DNA from: Haloferax marinisediminis
GTDB taxonomy: Archaea > Halobacteriota > Halobacteria > Halobacteriales > Haloferacaceae
DNA: 64,000 nucleotides
Reading direction: 5' to 3'
NCBI RefSeq assembly: GCF_009674585.1
Contig: NZ_WKJP01000001.1
Span: 62,001 to 126,000, forward strand
A program made the position numbers and the translations under genes. The notes under the pieces are model-generated. The model was not told where the DNA came from. It saw only the letters and a list, made by a program, of their open reading frames with translations, and searched no databases. This document shows, in pieces, positions 44,369 to 53,847 of the stretch; position 1 is the stretch's first letter; the number at the start of each line of letters is the position of its first letter.

Positions 44369-45292
44369 ATGCAACCCACACCAGCACGGGCTCCCAGTGT
44401 AAACACTCTCCAAGGCTTCCCAACACAGGTGTACGCCGCTGTCGTTCACAGCTCGTTGTTCCTCGGCCTCGCAACGATTGGAGAGGTGTACGTCGCGTCG
44501 TCGCTCGCTGGAGTCGGGGCCAACACCGCCCTCGTCGTCGGACTCCTCGCGACCGTCGGGGTCTACAACCTCGACAAACTCGCAGACCTCGAAACCGACG
44601 CCGTGAACTACGCTGAGCGAACGGCGTTCGTTTCGGCGTACCCCCGCGTGTACGCCGCCCTCTCGATTATCGCCGTCGTGGGCGCGGTGGCACTCGCAAT
44701 CCAGTACGGTGGGCTCTACGGACTCGGGTTGACGCTGTTCCCCGGCGCAATCGCCGCAGTCTACAGTTTCCCCATCATTCCCAGCGAGTCTGTCAAACGC
44801 CTCAAAGACGTCTTCCTCGTCAACACAACTGTCGTCTCACTCGCGTGGGCAGTCCCAGTCGCGTTCGTCCCAGTCGCCGTCGCCGTAAATGGGTCCGGAC
44901 ACCTCCCTGGTGCGGCCGTCGCTGCACTCTGGTTCTTCTTTCGCTCTGCGGTCTCAGTCGAAGTTCACAACGTCCGTGACGTCACGGGAGACGCCGAAAA
45001 CGGGGTCGAGACGCTGCCGACGGCACTCGGTGTCCGGCGAACACAGTACGTGCTGTACACGATGGAGGTGCTTTCGCTGGTTCTCGTCGTCGCCGCTGCG
45101 ACGCTCGGGTACATCCCGTGGTGGGCACCCTCCGCACTCACGCCCGCCCTCGTCTACTCGACGTGGATTACGTACTCACTCACTGACACGAACTGGTCTG
45201 TCGAGCGCCTCTGCACGCTCCGAGATGGAGAGGGTGTCTTGATGACCGTCGGCGTCGCGGTCGTGGTGTTTGGGATGCCGTTCGTCGCCTAA
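44369..45292 (+). CDS. UbiA family prenyltransferase
   Basis: A 307-aa polytopic protein with about eight helices. The two Asp-rich Mg-diphosphate motifs are NLDKLADLETD (about residues 67-77) and NVRDVTGDAENG (about 201-212). UbiA enzymes transfer prenyl chains to aromatic or glycerol acceptors, for example in menaquinone or archaeal lipid synthesis. The second motif and length are normal. It is a single gene between the ATP-grasp gene and a histidine kinase; the acceptor is unknown. Confidence 0.82.
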   Translation: MQPTPARAPSVNTLQGFPTQVYAAVVHSSLFLGLATIGEVYVASSLAGVGANTALVVGLLATVGVYNLDKLADLETDAVNYAERTAFVSAYPRVYAALSIIAVVGAVALAIQYGGLYGLGLTLFPGAIAAVYSFPIIPSESVKRLKDVFLVNTTVVSLAWAVPVAFVPVAVAVNGSGHLPGAAVAALWFFFRSAVSVEVHNVRDVTGDAENGVETLPTALGVRRTQYVLYTMEVLSLVLVVAAATLGYIPWWAPSALTPALVYSTWITYSLTDTNWSVERLCTLRDGEGVLMTVGVAVVVFGMPFVA

Positions 45293-45306
45293 CCGACTGG
45301 ACGATT

Positions 45307-45335
45307 TGTACCGACACCGGGCAAATTCCGGTACA
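45307..45335. promoter_or_regulatory. Inverted repeat upstream of the histidine kinase
   Basis: TGTACCG and CGGTACA form a perfect 7-bp inverted repeat around 15 nt, 38 bp upstream of the kinase start. It may be an operator or just the end of the UbiA transcript. The role is inferred. Confidence 0.35.
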
Positions 45336-45372
45336 ACATAGTCTTTTGTCACTTGAATAGAAACACCCATTC

Positions 45373-47169
45373 GTGAACACGAACGAGTGGGCCACGACTG
45401 GGCAGGCGCCGGCGCTGGATATCGCGTCAGTCGCCGCTATCACGACCCACCCCATCTCGTTCCTCTCGCTCGCCCTCGCGTTGACGGCGATTGCCGGTGT
45501 GGTGAGTCTCGGTGTTGCGGTGTACGCGTGGCGACGCCGCTCGACACCCGGTGCAGTTGCGTTGGCCGTACTCTCGCTCGCCAGCGGGTGGTGGTCTCTC
45601 GGCTACCTCGTCGAACTCGTCGCCGAGGACCTCTCGACCAAACTCCTGGTAGCGAACCTCGAGTGGGCCGGCGTTCTCGTCGCACCCGTGGCGTGGTTTA
45701 TCTTCGCGTCCAACTACTCAGGTCGAGACCGGTACACGTCTATTCCGTCGATTATCGCCGCGTCACTCCTCCCGATGGTCGCGTTCGTCGCCGTGTGGAC
45801 CAACTCCGCACACCACCTCATGTGGTCTACTGTCACCATCGACCCCGCGAGTCGCGGGTACATTACGATTCTCCAGACCGAGTGGGGGCCGCTGTACTGG
45901 GTGATGCTCGGCTACGGTTACTTACTGTGGCTCGCTGGGTCGGCGATTCTCGTCCGGACGGCGTTCGACATGCCGACCATCTACCGATTACAAGCCGGGA
46001 CACTCGTCGTCGGCGCGCTGATGCCCGTCTTCGGAAACTTCGCGACGACACTCCTCGAACTCGAAGGGGCGTCGTTCGACATGACTCCTGCGTCGTTCAC
46101 GTTTGCGGGCCTCGCCTGTGCCGTCGCCCTCAGTCGGTACGACCTCCTCGAATCACGACCAGTCCCCCGGTGGATGGCCCGTGACCGCGTGGTCCAGACG
46201 ATGAACGACGCCATGCTGGTGACGGACACGAAGTGGCGTGTGACCGACCTGAACGAAGCGGCAGAGACCCTGTTCGACACGCCCGCCGCGGAACTCAAAG
46301 GGCAACGTGTTGGGTCGCTCGTGCCCGAGTTCTCTCCCTTTCAGGGAGACTGCAGTCCAGTCACGTTCTCACTCGACAGTACCCAGCGGTACTTCGAACT
46401 CCTGACCAACGAGTTCACCGACGCACAGGGCCGGACGATTGGCCACGCGGTCATCCTTCGGGACGTCACCGACAGGCGTCACAACCTCCAGCAACTCGAA
46501 GTGATGAACCGCGTTTTGCGGCACAATCTCCGGACCGAGGCGAACCTCTTGGAAGGCTATACAGACCTCGTCTTCGACGACCTCGAAGACGGAGATCTCG
46601 ACTCTGCACGCTCGCACGCCAACGTCGTCCGCACACACGCGACGTCGCTCGTCAACATCAGCGAGAAGGCTCGAAAACTGGGCGAACTCCGCGACTCCAA
46701 TAACGCGGGTGGCAGCATTCGAAGTACGCCCGTCACTGTCCAGATACGGAGTGCTGCCGACACCATCACAGCAGACTACCCCGCGGCGACCGTTCGGTTC
46801 GAGTCGCCGCCCAGCGGCGACGTCGTATGCTCGTCGACGCTCGAATTCGTCGTCACCGAACTCCTCGAAAACGCGGTCGAGCACACACTCTCGGACGAAC
46901 CAGTCGTCACCGTCTCAGCAACCGTCGAAGACGAAACGCTCGAACTGCACGTCGTCGACGACGGCCCCGGTATCGACCCGAGTGAACTCGCGGCGATCGA
47001 AGCCAACGAAGAGACCCCACTCCAACACGGGAGTGGCCTCGGTCTCTGGCTCGTCACGTGGGGTGCCGACCAACTCCACGGCGAGGTTTCCTTCGACCAG
47101 CGAGACGAAGGCGGAACCGACGCCGTGCTTCGAATTCCGATTCATCGACGACGGTTAGACGACAGGTAG
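45373..47169 (+). CDS. Sensor histidine kinase with 7TM input and PAS domain
   Basis: A 598-aa haloarchaeal sensor kinase. The N terminus (about residues 25-245) has seven hydrophobic helices of the histidine-kinase 7TM type. A PAS domain (about 275-375) follows. The dimerisation helix carries the phosphorylated His in MNRVLRHNLRTEANLLEGYT (His about 381). The ATPase domain shows the N box VTELLENAVEHT, the G1 box VVDDGPGID and the G2 box HGSGLGLWLVTWG. GTG at 45373 is the start. No response regulator is adjacent. The signal is unknown. Confidence 0.9.
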   Translation: MNTNEWATTGQAPALDIASVAAITTHPISFLSLALALTAIAGVVSLGVAVYAWRRRSTPGAVALAVLSLASGWWSLGYLVELVAEDLSTKLLVANLEWAGVLVAPVAWFIFASNYSGRDRYTSIPSIIAASLLPMVAFVAVWTNSAHHLMWSTVTIDPASRGYITILQTEWGPLYWVMLGYGYLLWLAGSAILVRTAFDMPTIYRLQAGTLVVGALMPVFGNFATTLLELEGASFDMTPASFTFAGLACAVALSRYDLLESRPVPRWMARDRVVQTMNDAMLVTDTKWRVTDLNEAAETLFDTPAAELKGQRVGSLVPEFSPFQGDCSPVTFSLDSTQRYFELLTNEFTDAQGRTIGHAVILRDVTDRRHNLQQLEVMNRVLRHNLRTEANLLEGYTDLVFDDLEDGDLDSARSHANVVRTHATSLVNISEKARKLGELRDSNNAGGSIRSTPVTVQIRSAADTITADYPAATVRFESPPSGDVVCSSTLEFVVTELLENAVEHTLSDEPVVTVSATVEDETLELHVVDDGPGIDPSELAAIEANEETPLQHGSGLGLWLVTWGADQLHGEVSFDQRDEGGTDAVLRIPIHRRRLDDR

Positions 47170-47237
47170 TCGCAGTGTCAGTCAGCGCTGGTTTCGTCAG
47201 AACGCCTTTTACCCCACCCACTGTGCGTACCTGTATC

Positions 47238-48125
47238 ATGACCATCGACGTGAGCAAACAGGTGTACGAATCGGAGGCGACAGGGTGGCAACGAGGACTC
47301 TACGACGACCTCAAGACCACGTTTCGGGCACCGGTCGTCAACTGGTTCTTCCGGGCGCTCATGGCGAACCAACCCGAGTTCCTCCGATACGCGTGGGGGC
47401 AACTCAAACCGGCGTTCGAGACGCGGTCGTTCGCCCGTTACGAGGTCGAATACCGTGACACGATTCTCGCTGTTCTCGAAGACGACCGAGCGCTCCCGCA
47501 CTACACTCCGAGTGCCGTCGGCATCTCGCCGGCAGAGTTCCGAGAAGTGCGCGGACAACTCGTCACGCTTGACACTGTCGTCCCCCGACTCGCGTTCGTC
47601 TTCGAGGTGCTCGACCGAGCACTCTCCGAAGACCCGGTCGGCGAGTCACCCGCCGAGGACTGGGAGGCGACCGCGCCATTCCCCGAGCTGAACCGCGAGA
47701 CCGGTCGGTCGGTCACCATGATTCCGTACGAGGACGTCCCCGACTCACTCGCAGCGACGGTGGGGTCCATTCAGGACGTCCACGGGTTCGACTCCGGACT
47801 CCCGACCATCTATCGGAGTCTCGCACAGTGGCCGTCACTCCTCGACACGATGTGGGCCGACCTCGAATCGGTCCTCGAATCGACGGCGTTCGAAGCGGCC
47901 TGTGTCGCCTCGTGGTCGAACGCCGCAGAACAGGTGTCGTCGCTCCCGTACACGCCGCGTCTCGCGCCGGACGACCTCCGCGACGTTGGGTTGGCAGACG
48001 ACGACATCTCGGCGCTGCAGGACCTCGCCGAGCAGTTCCGACACGGTCCTGTCGAGACGGTTCTCCCTGCGGTCACGCTCTACGCCGCCACGCTCGGGGC
48101 GACCGGGCCGCGACGACTTGGGTGA
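47238..48125 (+). CDS. DehI-like halocarboxylic acid dehydrogenase family protein
   Basis: A 295-aa protein starting MTIDVSKQVYESEATGWQRG. It resembles the DehI family (group I 2-haloacid dehalogenase fold) as annotated in many haloarchaea. FRAPVVNWFFRALMANQPEF and LRYAWGQLKPAFETRSF are helical segments, and the second half repeats this (VGSIQDVHGFDSGLPTIYRS, LAQWPSLLDTMWADLES), consistent with the pseudo-duplicated DehI fold. Dehalogenase activity is not proven and haloarchaeal members are numerous, so another role is likely. The ATG at 47238 is chosen. Confidence 0.75.
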   Translation: MTIDVSKQVYESEATGWQRGLYDDLKTTFRAPVVNWFFRALMANQPEFLRYAWGQLKPAFETRSFARYEVEYRDTILAVLEDDRALPHYTPSAVGISPAEFREVRGQLVTLDTVVPRLAFVFEVLDRALSEDPVGESPAEDWEATAPFPELNRETGRSVTMIPYEDVPDSLAATVGSIQDVHGFDSGLPTIYRSLAQWPSLLDTMWADLESVLESTAFEAACVASWSNAAEQVSSLPYTPRLAPDDLRDVGLADDDISALQDLAEQFRHGPVETVLPAVTLYAATLGATGPRRLG

Positions 48126-48218
48126 CACGAGCATCGGTGTGTGCTGAAACACCCAAACAGGAGCCACGGCTTATTTGACACATTTATTTAATATCTTACA
48201 CTGACTATCAGGTTTGTA

Positions 48219-49637
48219 ATGAATAGTCGAGCGGACACCACTGACGTCGCGTCCGAATCATCCCCAACAACGACGCGACGGCGACTACTCGCGGCCAGTG
48301 GTAGTCTCGGCGTCGCTGGGCTGAGTGGCTGCCTCGGGCGGGTCGCACGCGCGACGACCAACACCGGGGCGGCCCCAGCACTCTACTACACCGGCGATGC
48401 TTCCTCGGAAGACACAGTCACCGATGGTGATGGGACCGCTCGGGTCTACGGAGTTGGACACGCGGATATCCGCCACATTCCATCGACGGTCAGCGGTGGG
48501 TCTGGGCTTCTCTCTGCCGAAATCGAACTCGACGGGTGGGCCACGAGCACCTCCACGAAAGCACAGGACTACAACTCCTCTCGGTCGAACAAACCGAGGA
48601 CCAGACGAGGAGACGACGATTCCGACGACGATGGACTACCGGACGGTAAGGAGGAACTGTACGAGTATCTCGATGGAGAGCCGACTATCGGTGAGCGGTT
48701 CACCGTCTCTCTCCCCGACGCACGCCTCCCGGGCAATCGCGGTGCAGTCGCTGACGAACTCACACCACAGCGACTGTTGGATTACTTCACCGGCGAGCCA
48801 AACAGCGACCGATGTGCGGAGAACGCGAACAGTCGAGCACTTCTGGTTCACCGGGATATCGCGTGCCGTAATCTCCTCTCTGCGACGCTCGAAGAAGACA
48901 AATCGAAGACGCGAAAAGTCGCCGTGTTCACCACCTCCGGTGGGGTCGTCGTCACGGGCGCGACACCCGAAGCCAAGCAAGCTGAACGGATGGTACTCGT
49001 CTCGGAAGATGGGACCGCGAGCACACTCGAGACGCTCGATTCGTGGGGGGACGAACGTGTCACCGGTGCTGTTGGCGTGACGCCGACGCTCGTCTGCCCG
49101 ATGTCTGTGACGCCAGCGGACTGTCCGAGTCCGATGCCTGCGCTGTTCTACGTGCGGCGGATTCGCCACGACGACCAGTACCTCTACACCGGTGGCTGGG
49201 TGGTCGACGACGGCGCACTCTACGAAAACACGGCGACCCTGCTGGTCGGCGAAGCCCCCAACGAAGTCATCGGACTCACTCCGTCGGACATCGAGCGCAG
49301 TGCGACGGAACTCCGGTCGATTATCAGGAGAAGACGGCGAGGCAGGAGCGCCAAAGACGCGACTGTGCTGTTGAGTAGGTACGACGCAGAGGCAGACACT
49401 CTCCCAGATGGCGTACACTCTGTTTGCGGTACAGACGGTGGAGGCTACTGGAGAGTACAGTCCAAGGAAGCGCTTGCCAGCGGAACCGGCGACTGTGACG
49501 ACACCGACCCCAGCCCCACACCAACGAGTGTCGTGACGGCGCTGGATGCCCCGATACTCCATCTCGTCGAAACGAGTGAGCTCTCGAACGAGGTGAAGTT
49601 CAAAGCAGGAGCAGAGCTGTCGAAAGCGGTCAACTGA
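48219..49637 (+). CDS. Tat-exported lipoprotein, uncharacterised
   Basis: A 472-aa secreted protein. The N terminus carries a twin-arginine signal (TTRRRLLAASGSLGVAG) followed by the lipobox LSGC at about residue 38, typical of haloarchaeal Tat lipoproteins. A low-complexity acidic segment near residue 130 (DDDSDDDGLPDG, calcium-binding-like) is followed by a domain of unknown type with paired cysteines (SVTPADCPSPM, GVHSVCGTDG, SGTGDCDD). A T/A-rich TATA region (around 48183-48195) lies just upstream. The function is unknown. Confidence 0.75.
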   Translation: MNSRADTTDVASESSPTTTRRRLLAASGSLGVAGLSGCLGRVARATTNTGAAPALYYTGDASSEDTVTDGDGTARVYGVGHADIRHIPSTVSGGSGLLSAEIELDGWATSTSTKAQDYNSSRSNKPRTRRGDDDSDDDGLPDGKEELYEYLDGEPTIGERFTVSLPDARLPGNRGAVADELTPQRLLDYFTGEPNSDRCAENANSRALLVHRDIACRNLLSATLEEDKSKTRKVAVFTTSGGVVVTGATPEAKQAERMVLVSEDGTASTLETLDSWGDERVTGAVGVTPTLVCPMSVTPADCPSPMPALFYVRRIRHDDQYLYTGGWVVDDGALYENTATLLVGEAPNEVIGLTPSDIERSATELRSIIRRRRRGRSAKDATVLLSRYDAEADTLPDGVHSVCGTDGGGYWRVQSKEALASGTGDCDDTDPSPTPTSVVTALDAPILHLVETSELSNEVKFKAGAELSKAVN

Positions 49638-49650
49638 GCGTTGCACCGTG

Positions 49651-49656
49651 AAAAAA
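49651..49656 (-). terminator. T-run terminator of the VOC gene
   Basis: A6 on the plus strand is T6 on the minus strand, about 18 nt downstream of the VOC stop codon, between the convergent lipoprotein and VOC genes. Confidence 0.45.
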
Positions 49657-49673
49657 GGCGGGGTCGATATCTC

Positions 49674-50174
49674 TCAGGGATACTGTCTGTCAGGCTCAGG
49701 AATCGCTTCGAGGTTCGTCGCCGTCTCGAAGATGACACCGTTCATCTGGTCAGCCGTATCAAAGTACCAGTACGGAACCTCGTCGTAGACACCGCTCTGG
49801 AGGACGGGCATGCCGTTCTCCTCGAACGTCTCGACCACCGCTTCGGTGTCCTCGAACGCGAAGCACGCGACGTGGTGGAGGCCCTCGCCGTGTTTGTCCA
49901 GATGCTCGGTGTAGATGCTCTCTCCCTCCTGCGGTTCGATGAGTTCTATCATCGTGTCGCCCGCGTAGGTGAGCGCCAGCGTCATCGAATAGTCGTGTTC
50001 TTCTCCTTTGTAGGTCGTGTCGTGGAGCGTCGGTGAAGCGAACTCGTAGACGTCCCACGGGCCAAGTCCGAGGATAGCTCCAAAACGGTCCATCCCGTCT
50101 TCGATGTCTTCGACCACGAACGCTATCTGTGTAATCTCCGGAATCTCGATTCCGAGGTCAGGTACGTCGACCAT
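49674..50174 (-). CDS. VOC-superfamily (glyoxalase-like) protein
   Basis: A 166-aa protein with two betaalphabetabetabeta modules of the vicinal-oxygen-chelate fold. The first metal-site region is ITQIAFVVEDIEDGMDRFGA, the second is GLHHVACFAFEDTEAVVETF, and the metal-binding Glu is in MIELIEPQEGES and GVIFETATN. It resembles methylmalonyl-CoA epimerase and 4-hydroxyphenylpyruvate-dioxygenase-like members. Its substrate is unknown. The start MVDVPDLG at 50174 is chosen over 50207. Confidence 0.8.
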   Translation of the reverse strand: MVDVPDLGIEIPEITQIAFVVEDIEDGMDRFGAILGLGPWDVYEFASPTLHDTTYKGEEHDYSMTLALTYAGDTMIELIEPQEGESIYTEHLDKHGEGLHHVACFAFEDTEAVVETFEENGMPVLQSGVYDEVPYWYFDTADQMNGVIFETATNLEAIPEPDRQYP

Positions 50175-50357
50175 GAAGGGTAATCGTCCTCGACCACAAT
50201 ATATCAATTCTAAGACATTCTTGACAGTCAGGTATGACGACTCGTTGAACGAACGGGTGGGCGAGTGCCACCACGGGAAGTGCGGGTGATTCGTCTCCCA
50301 CGGACGAGGACCACCACGTCACTGTTCAGAGACGGAGCGCCGACGACGTCGTGTCTC

Positions 50358-51209
50358 TCACTCGTCCAGTGGCGCTCGAACCGTCAAGACAGGCACTGGT
50401 GACGTTCGGAAGAGTTTCTCTGCGACGTTACCGAGCAGATACCGGTCGATTCCTGTTCTCCCGTGGGTTCCGACGACGACGACGTCGACGTCGTGGTCGT
50501 CGATGAACGCGGTGATAGCTCGGTGAACCGAGGTCTCGGATTCGACAGTCCCCGTCACAGAGTCGACACCTGCATCGCGAGCGAGTTCGACCGCGTCGTG
50601 GACCACGTCGTGTGCGTTCGAATCGATGAGATTGATTTCGATATCCGCAGTGATGTCAGCGCCGAGCAAACTGGTGTCGACGACCGACAGCACGTGGAGG
50701 TCGGCGTCGTCGGTTCTCGCGAGGTCGACGCCTAGGATAAGCGCAGCATCCGCACACTCGCTCCCGTCTGTTGGAACGAGGACGGTTCGGTAGGGAGCAG
50801 CCAGTTCGTCGACGCTGTCCGGCCGAACCGTGAGCACGGGAACGTCCGAGAGGCGGAGAACACGGTCTGTCGTACTCCCGAGGAGCAACCGCCGGAGCCC
50901 TCGCCGGCCGTGCGTCGGCATGGCGATGAGGCCGATATCGTGTGTGGTAGCGTAGTCGAGAATTTCGAGGTACGGTTCGCCGTTGACGACTGCAGACACC
51001 GCGTCGACTCCCGCCTTGTCTGCGCGCTCTACCGCGTCTTCAAGGAGTTCGTCGACGTCGTTTGTTTTCGGACGACGGCGTGGCTCTTCGGGGGAGACGT
51101 GGACGATATGGAGGGTTGCGTCGTGTCTACTCGCCAGCTGACAGACGTGGTCGAACACGCGGTCTGCGCCGGCGCTCCAGTCCGTGGGAAACAGAATCGA
51201 CTGAATCAT
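50358..51209 (-). CDS. Tandem universal stress protein (two UspA domains)
   Basis: A 283-aa protein with two Usp domains. Each has the nucleotide-binding loop GxxGxxxxxxGS/N: MPTHGRRGLRRLLLGSTTD in the first (about residues 102-120) and VGTHGRTGIDRYLLGNVAEK in the second. Both start with the usual first strand (MIQSILFPTDWSAGAD, RTVLVPTDGSECAD). ATP binding is expected for such loops. The ATG at 51209 is the family start. It is the last clearly chromosomal gene before the conjugative region. Confidence 0.9.
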   Translation of the reverse strand: MIQSILFPTDWSAGADRVFDHVCQLASRHDATLHIVHVSPEEPRRRPKTNDVDELLEDAVERADKAGVDAVSAVVNGEPYLEILDYATTHDIGLIAMPTHGRRGLRRLLLGSTTDRVLRLSDVPVLTVRPDSVDELAAPYRTVLVPTDGSECADAALILGVDLARTDDADLHVLSVVDTSLLGADITADIEINLIDSNAHDVVHDAVELARDAGVDSVTGTVESETSVHRAITAFIDDHDVDVVVVGTHGRTGIDRYLLGNVAEKLFRTSPVPVLTVRAPLDE

Positions 51210-51236
51210 CGCTACGAATACGCGCCGAGATGACAA

Positions 51237-51607
51237 ATAGTCGCCTCGCGAGCTGTGCAGTCGGCCGCGACATTGGTGTCGGTGAAGCCGTCTTCGACTA
51301 CGAGTTAGTCGTCAGTGGGCACACCCCTCAGCAGTTGTCTGTACACTCTGCTGGTGGCCACCCAACTTTGTGAGTTTCAAGTTAGAGAATTTTATTCACT
51401 AATGCGATAAACCCCAGTGAAATCGCTAATGTGGGTGGTTTCACATACACACACATTATCTAAATTGATAATGCCTCGTTATGTTTATGTCTAGAAATAT
51501 GGTATGAAGCTCAGTGATTAGCTGGAGTAGTCTATCTGGCTGACACTGCCCTGGTGACTCGTTCACCACAATTGGGCGACTTGTCGTCCACTCACTACCC
51601 AACTTAC
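51237..51607. other. AT-rich intergenic boundary of the conjugative region
   Basis: About 370 bp with lower G/C than the surroundings. It contains a GTGAAA/TTTCAC inverted repeat (51417-51422 and 51439-51444) and repeated CTAATG words, but no gene, tRNA or clear attachment site. The promoter of the conjugative operon should lie here. An AT-rich stretch near 51478-51500 is a possible TATA region. Confidence 0.45.
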
Positions 51608-52048
51608 ATGACGCATACAAACTCTGCAGTCGTTGGAGGTACAGATCCATCTTCTGTCCCCACCACACCAGCAGCAACTCGCTCGATTACGCACCGAGTC
51701 GTCACGCACGGCTTCATCGGACTTGTCGTCCTCAGTTTCATCGCGGTTGAGCCCGCACTTGCCCAAGAGAGTATCGTCTGCGAAGCAGAGCGTCTTCCGA
51801 CGATGATTTCAGGCTTCTTTCAACTCACGACAGGGATTGGAATTGTCGGCTTAGTCGTCGTTTGGCAAGCGAATTCGCTTACAGAGATGTTTACACTGAG
51901 CCCAGACCAGCGAGAAAAGATCAAGCGACAAAAGCGAACCGCGCTTAAATCGACGCTGACGTTAGTTCTGCTTGGTCCGCTCTACACGGTTGCCGGCAGT
52001 ACAATGGGGCTTCCACTTGCCTCCTGTGTCGACCTCATTCCTGTGTGA
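51608..52048 (+). CDS. Two-helix membrane protein, VirB2-like pilin candidate
   Basis: A 146-aa protein. A Thr/Ser-rich N terminus precedes a hydrophobic stretch ending in a likely cleavage site (FIGLVVLSFIAVEPALAQES). Two more helices follow (GFFQLTTGIGIVGLVVVWQA and STLTLVLLGPLYTVAGSTMG) separated by a basic loop (SPDQREKIKRQKR). Signal plus two helices with a short positive loop is the shape of VirB2/TrbC pilins, but no sequence motif proves it. It is the first gene of the conjugation-like operon. An in-frame GTG at 51554 could add 18 residues. Confidence 0.55.
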   Translation: MTHTNSAVVGGTDPSSVPTTPAATRSITHRVVTHGFIGLVVLSFIAVEPALAQESIVCEAERLPTMISGFFQLTTGIGIVGLVVVWQANSLTEMFTLSPDQREKIKRQKRTALKSTLTLVLLGPLYTVAGSTMGLPLASCVDLIPV

Positions 52049-52057
52049 CCCGCGGGC

Positions 52058-53725
52058 GTGACTCGCCACACCAACTACGCTGTTGTATTGGTCACTGTAT
52101 TCTGGGCTGTCTGCGTGATGGCCGGGACAGTTGGAGCAACAGCGCCAGAGAATACGACCCCGACACCACCGCAATCGAACGCCACACTGTGGTCTGACGA
52201 TGCCGATTCGTGCATGAATACGACAGACTACATGGCCACATACGACGTCGACGCTGTGCCGTCGACTGTTGACCTGCTTTCGACCTGCACGGACGTCGTA
52301 TATGACAGTCCCCCCACAACTGGACAGGCAAACGCTCACCTCATCAGCGGCATCAAACCGGGTGACAAAACGACGTCCATCGCTCCGCACACGGCGACAG
52401 TGAACTCGAGCGGGCGACTTCGCGATGTTCATGCGTCGCTTGTTGCTGTCTCACCATCGACGCTCGTACATCAGACAGAATCGCGTACCGTTCGCTATGC
52501 CCGACCCAACGGGACGATATACGGGTTCGTCGACTACCGACTCGATACAAAAACCGTTGAGAAGGAGAACACGACCATTTCGTGGTCTGTTCTCTCTCAC
52601 GGAGTCGACGCTGTCGAACTCGTCACTGAGAACCGGACTCTCGGTTCGACGACTGGAACACAGACGCCACGATTCGAGTATCAGAATCTTGGTCTGGGTC
52701 GGACACAGGTTGTGTTGCACGCGACGGTAACTGCACAACTCAAGAAGACCGTCACTGTCGAGACGAACGAATCCACGGAAACGACGAGCGAAGTGATCTC
52801 AGAGCGGATTACAGTCAGCGAGTCGATTCCTGTCCACATCACAGAGCCGGCAGCGAGTGTGGATGTCGTTGCATATCCGGACGGTACAGACGAAGTCCTC
52901 CTTTCAACCCCTACTCCGTGGAGTCAATACACTGTTGAGGGGCACCCAGACCTCCAAGTCCAGAATGTCTGGGAGTTCTATACCGCTGGTGACCCAGCCT
53001 GGGAGACGCTCGTCTCTCGGACGTCGACAACGACCGACCGAGTCCACACTCGCCACCGACCGCTCGTTGTCCATGCCGTCCCAACGACTGGCCATCCACA
53101 GGTCGACGAACAGTGGGGTTCACTCTCGATTCAGGACGTTTCTGGACAGTGGGTTGACTCGGCCCCCACTGTCGATTCAAACGTCACTGTCTCTCCAACG
53201 GCGTATCAGCGACCAGTACGCCTTCGCCTCCGCCATCCGTCGACCTCGGCAGTTCGACTGACTGGTATCGTTTCTGGAGGGGAGACGACGATCAAACTCC
53301 CGCAAACTCCGCCCGTCGCACAGCAGCCTGCACTGTCGATTAGGGTTGTGTCGCAATCGACGACCGAGGCGACGTTGCGTGTCACGCTTCGTAACAACAT
53401 GACCGGGACACCGCTTGCTGTTGGGCCGACCACATCGAATCACAGTGCGGGCGTACTCACAGTGGGGGAGCAGCCTGTCGCCCTCAATTCATCCGGGAGT
53501 GCGACCGTTGTTGTGACGACCCCTGGCGTCTACACAGCTGTCTTCGAGCCAACACCGTGGGTGCCTGGTCAACAAGCGTACACATCAGCCGACGCAACGG
53601 TTGCATGGCACCCACTCATCTCGACACCTGGACTCACAGCAGTGGGGTGGGACATTTTCCAGCTTGCAATTCCGATCGGACTCGTCCTTTTTGCAGGGCG
53701 GCACCTCGGCGCATTCCTCTCATGA
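52058..53725 (+). CDS. Large exported surface protein of the conjugation cluster
   Basis: A 555-aa protein with an N-terminal signal (AVVLVTVFWAVCVMAGTVGA), a long Thr/Ser/Val-rich beta-type exoplasmic region with many Asn-X-Ser/Thr sequons (for example ENTTP, NSSG, ENTTI, NHSAG), and one C-terminal helix (IFQLAIPIGLVLFAGRH). It lies between the pilin-like and channel-like genes, so it may be a pilus or mating-surface component. No known domain is recognised. GTG at 52058 starts 10 nt after the previous stop. It overlaps the next small frame by 4 nt. Confidence 0.65.
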   Translation: MTRHTNYAVVLVTVFWAVCVMAGTVGATAPENTTPTPPQSNATLWSDDADSCMNTTDYMATYDVDAVPSTVDLLSTCTDVVYDSPPTTGQANAHLISGIKPGDKTTSIAPHTATVNSSGRLRDVHASLVAVSPSTLVHQTESRTVRYARPNGTIYGFVDYRLDTKTVEKENTTISWSVLSHGVDAVELVTENRTLGSTTGTQTPRFEYQNLGLGRTQVVLHATVTAQLKKTVTVETNESTETTSEVISERITVSESIPVHITEPAASVDVVAYPDGTDEVLLSTPTPWSQYTVEGHPDLQVQNVWEFYTAGDPAWETLVSRTSTTTDRVHTRHRPLVVHAVPTTGHPQVDEQWGSLSIQDVSGQWVDSAPTVDSNVTVSPTAYQRPVRLRLRHPSTSAVRLTGIVSGGETTIKLPQTPPVAQQPALSIRVVSQSTTEATLRVTLRNNMTGTPLAVGPTTSNHSAGVLTVGEQPVALNSSGSATVVVTTPGVYTAVFEPTPWVPGQQAYTSADATVAWHPLISTPGLTAVGWDIFQLAIPIGLVLFAGRHLGAFLS

Positions 53726-53847
53726 GTATGAACTTCAATCACAGACCACCAGATCCACAGTCGGCACGACTAACGCACAGCTTCAGACCTCGATGCGAGC
53801 CTCACCCCGCCAGACGAGTTGCAGGGTCTCGGAGGTACGATGGCTGA
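53722..53847 (+). CDS. Candidate 41-aa coupled ORF
   Basis: This frame starts with ATGA overlapping the surface-protein stop (MSMNFNHRPPDPQSARLTHS) and ends with a TGA overlapping the start of the VirB6-like gene. Overlaps at both ends suggest translational coupling and a real gene. The product is basic and without hydrophobic helix. It could instead be only a coupling frame that carries ribosomes to the next gene. No homologue is known to me. Confidence 0.4.
   Translation: MSMNFNHRPPDPQSARLTHSFRPRCEPHPARRVAGSRRYDG

Noticed and set aside
51237-51607. Possible attL site of the conjugative region
   Set aside because: There is no tRNA gene or direct repeat shared with the right-hand side of the window, so a boundary cannot be assigned.
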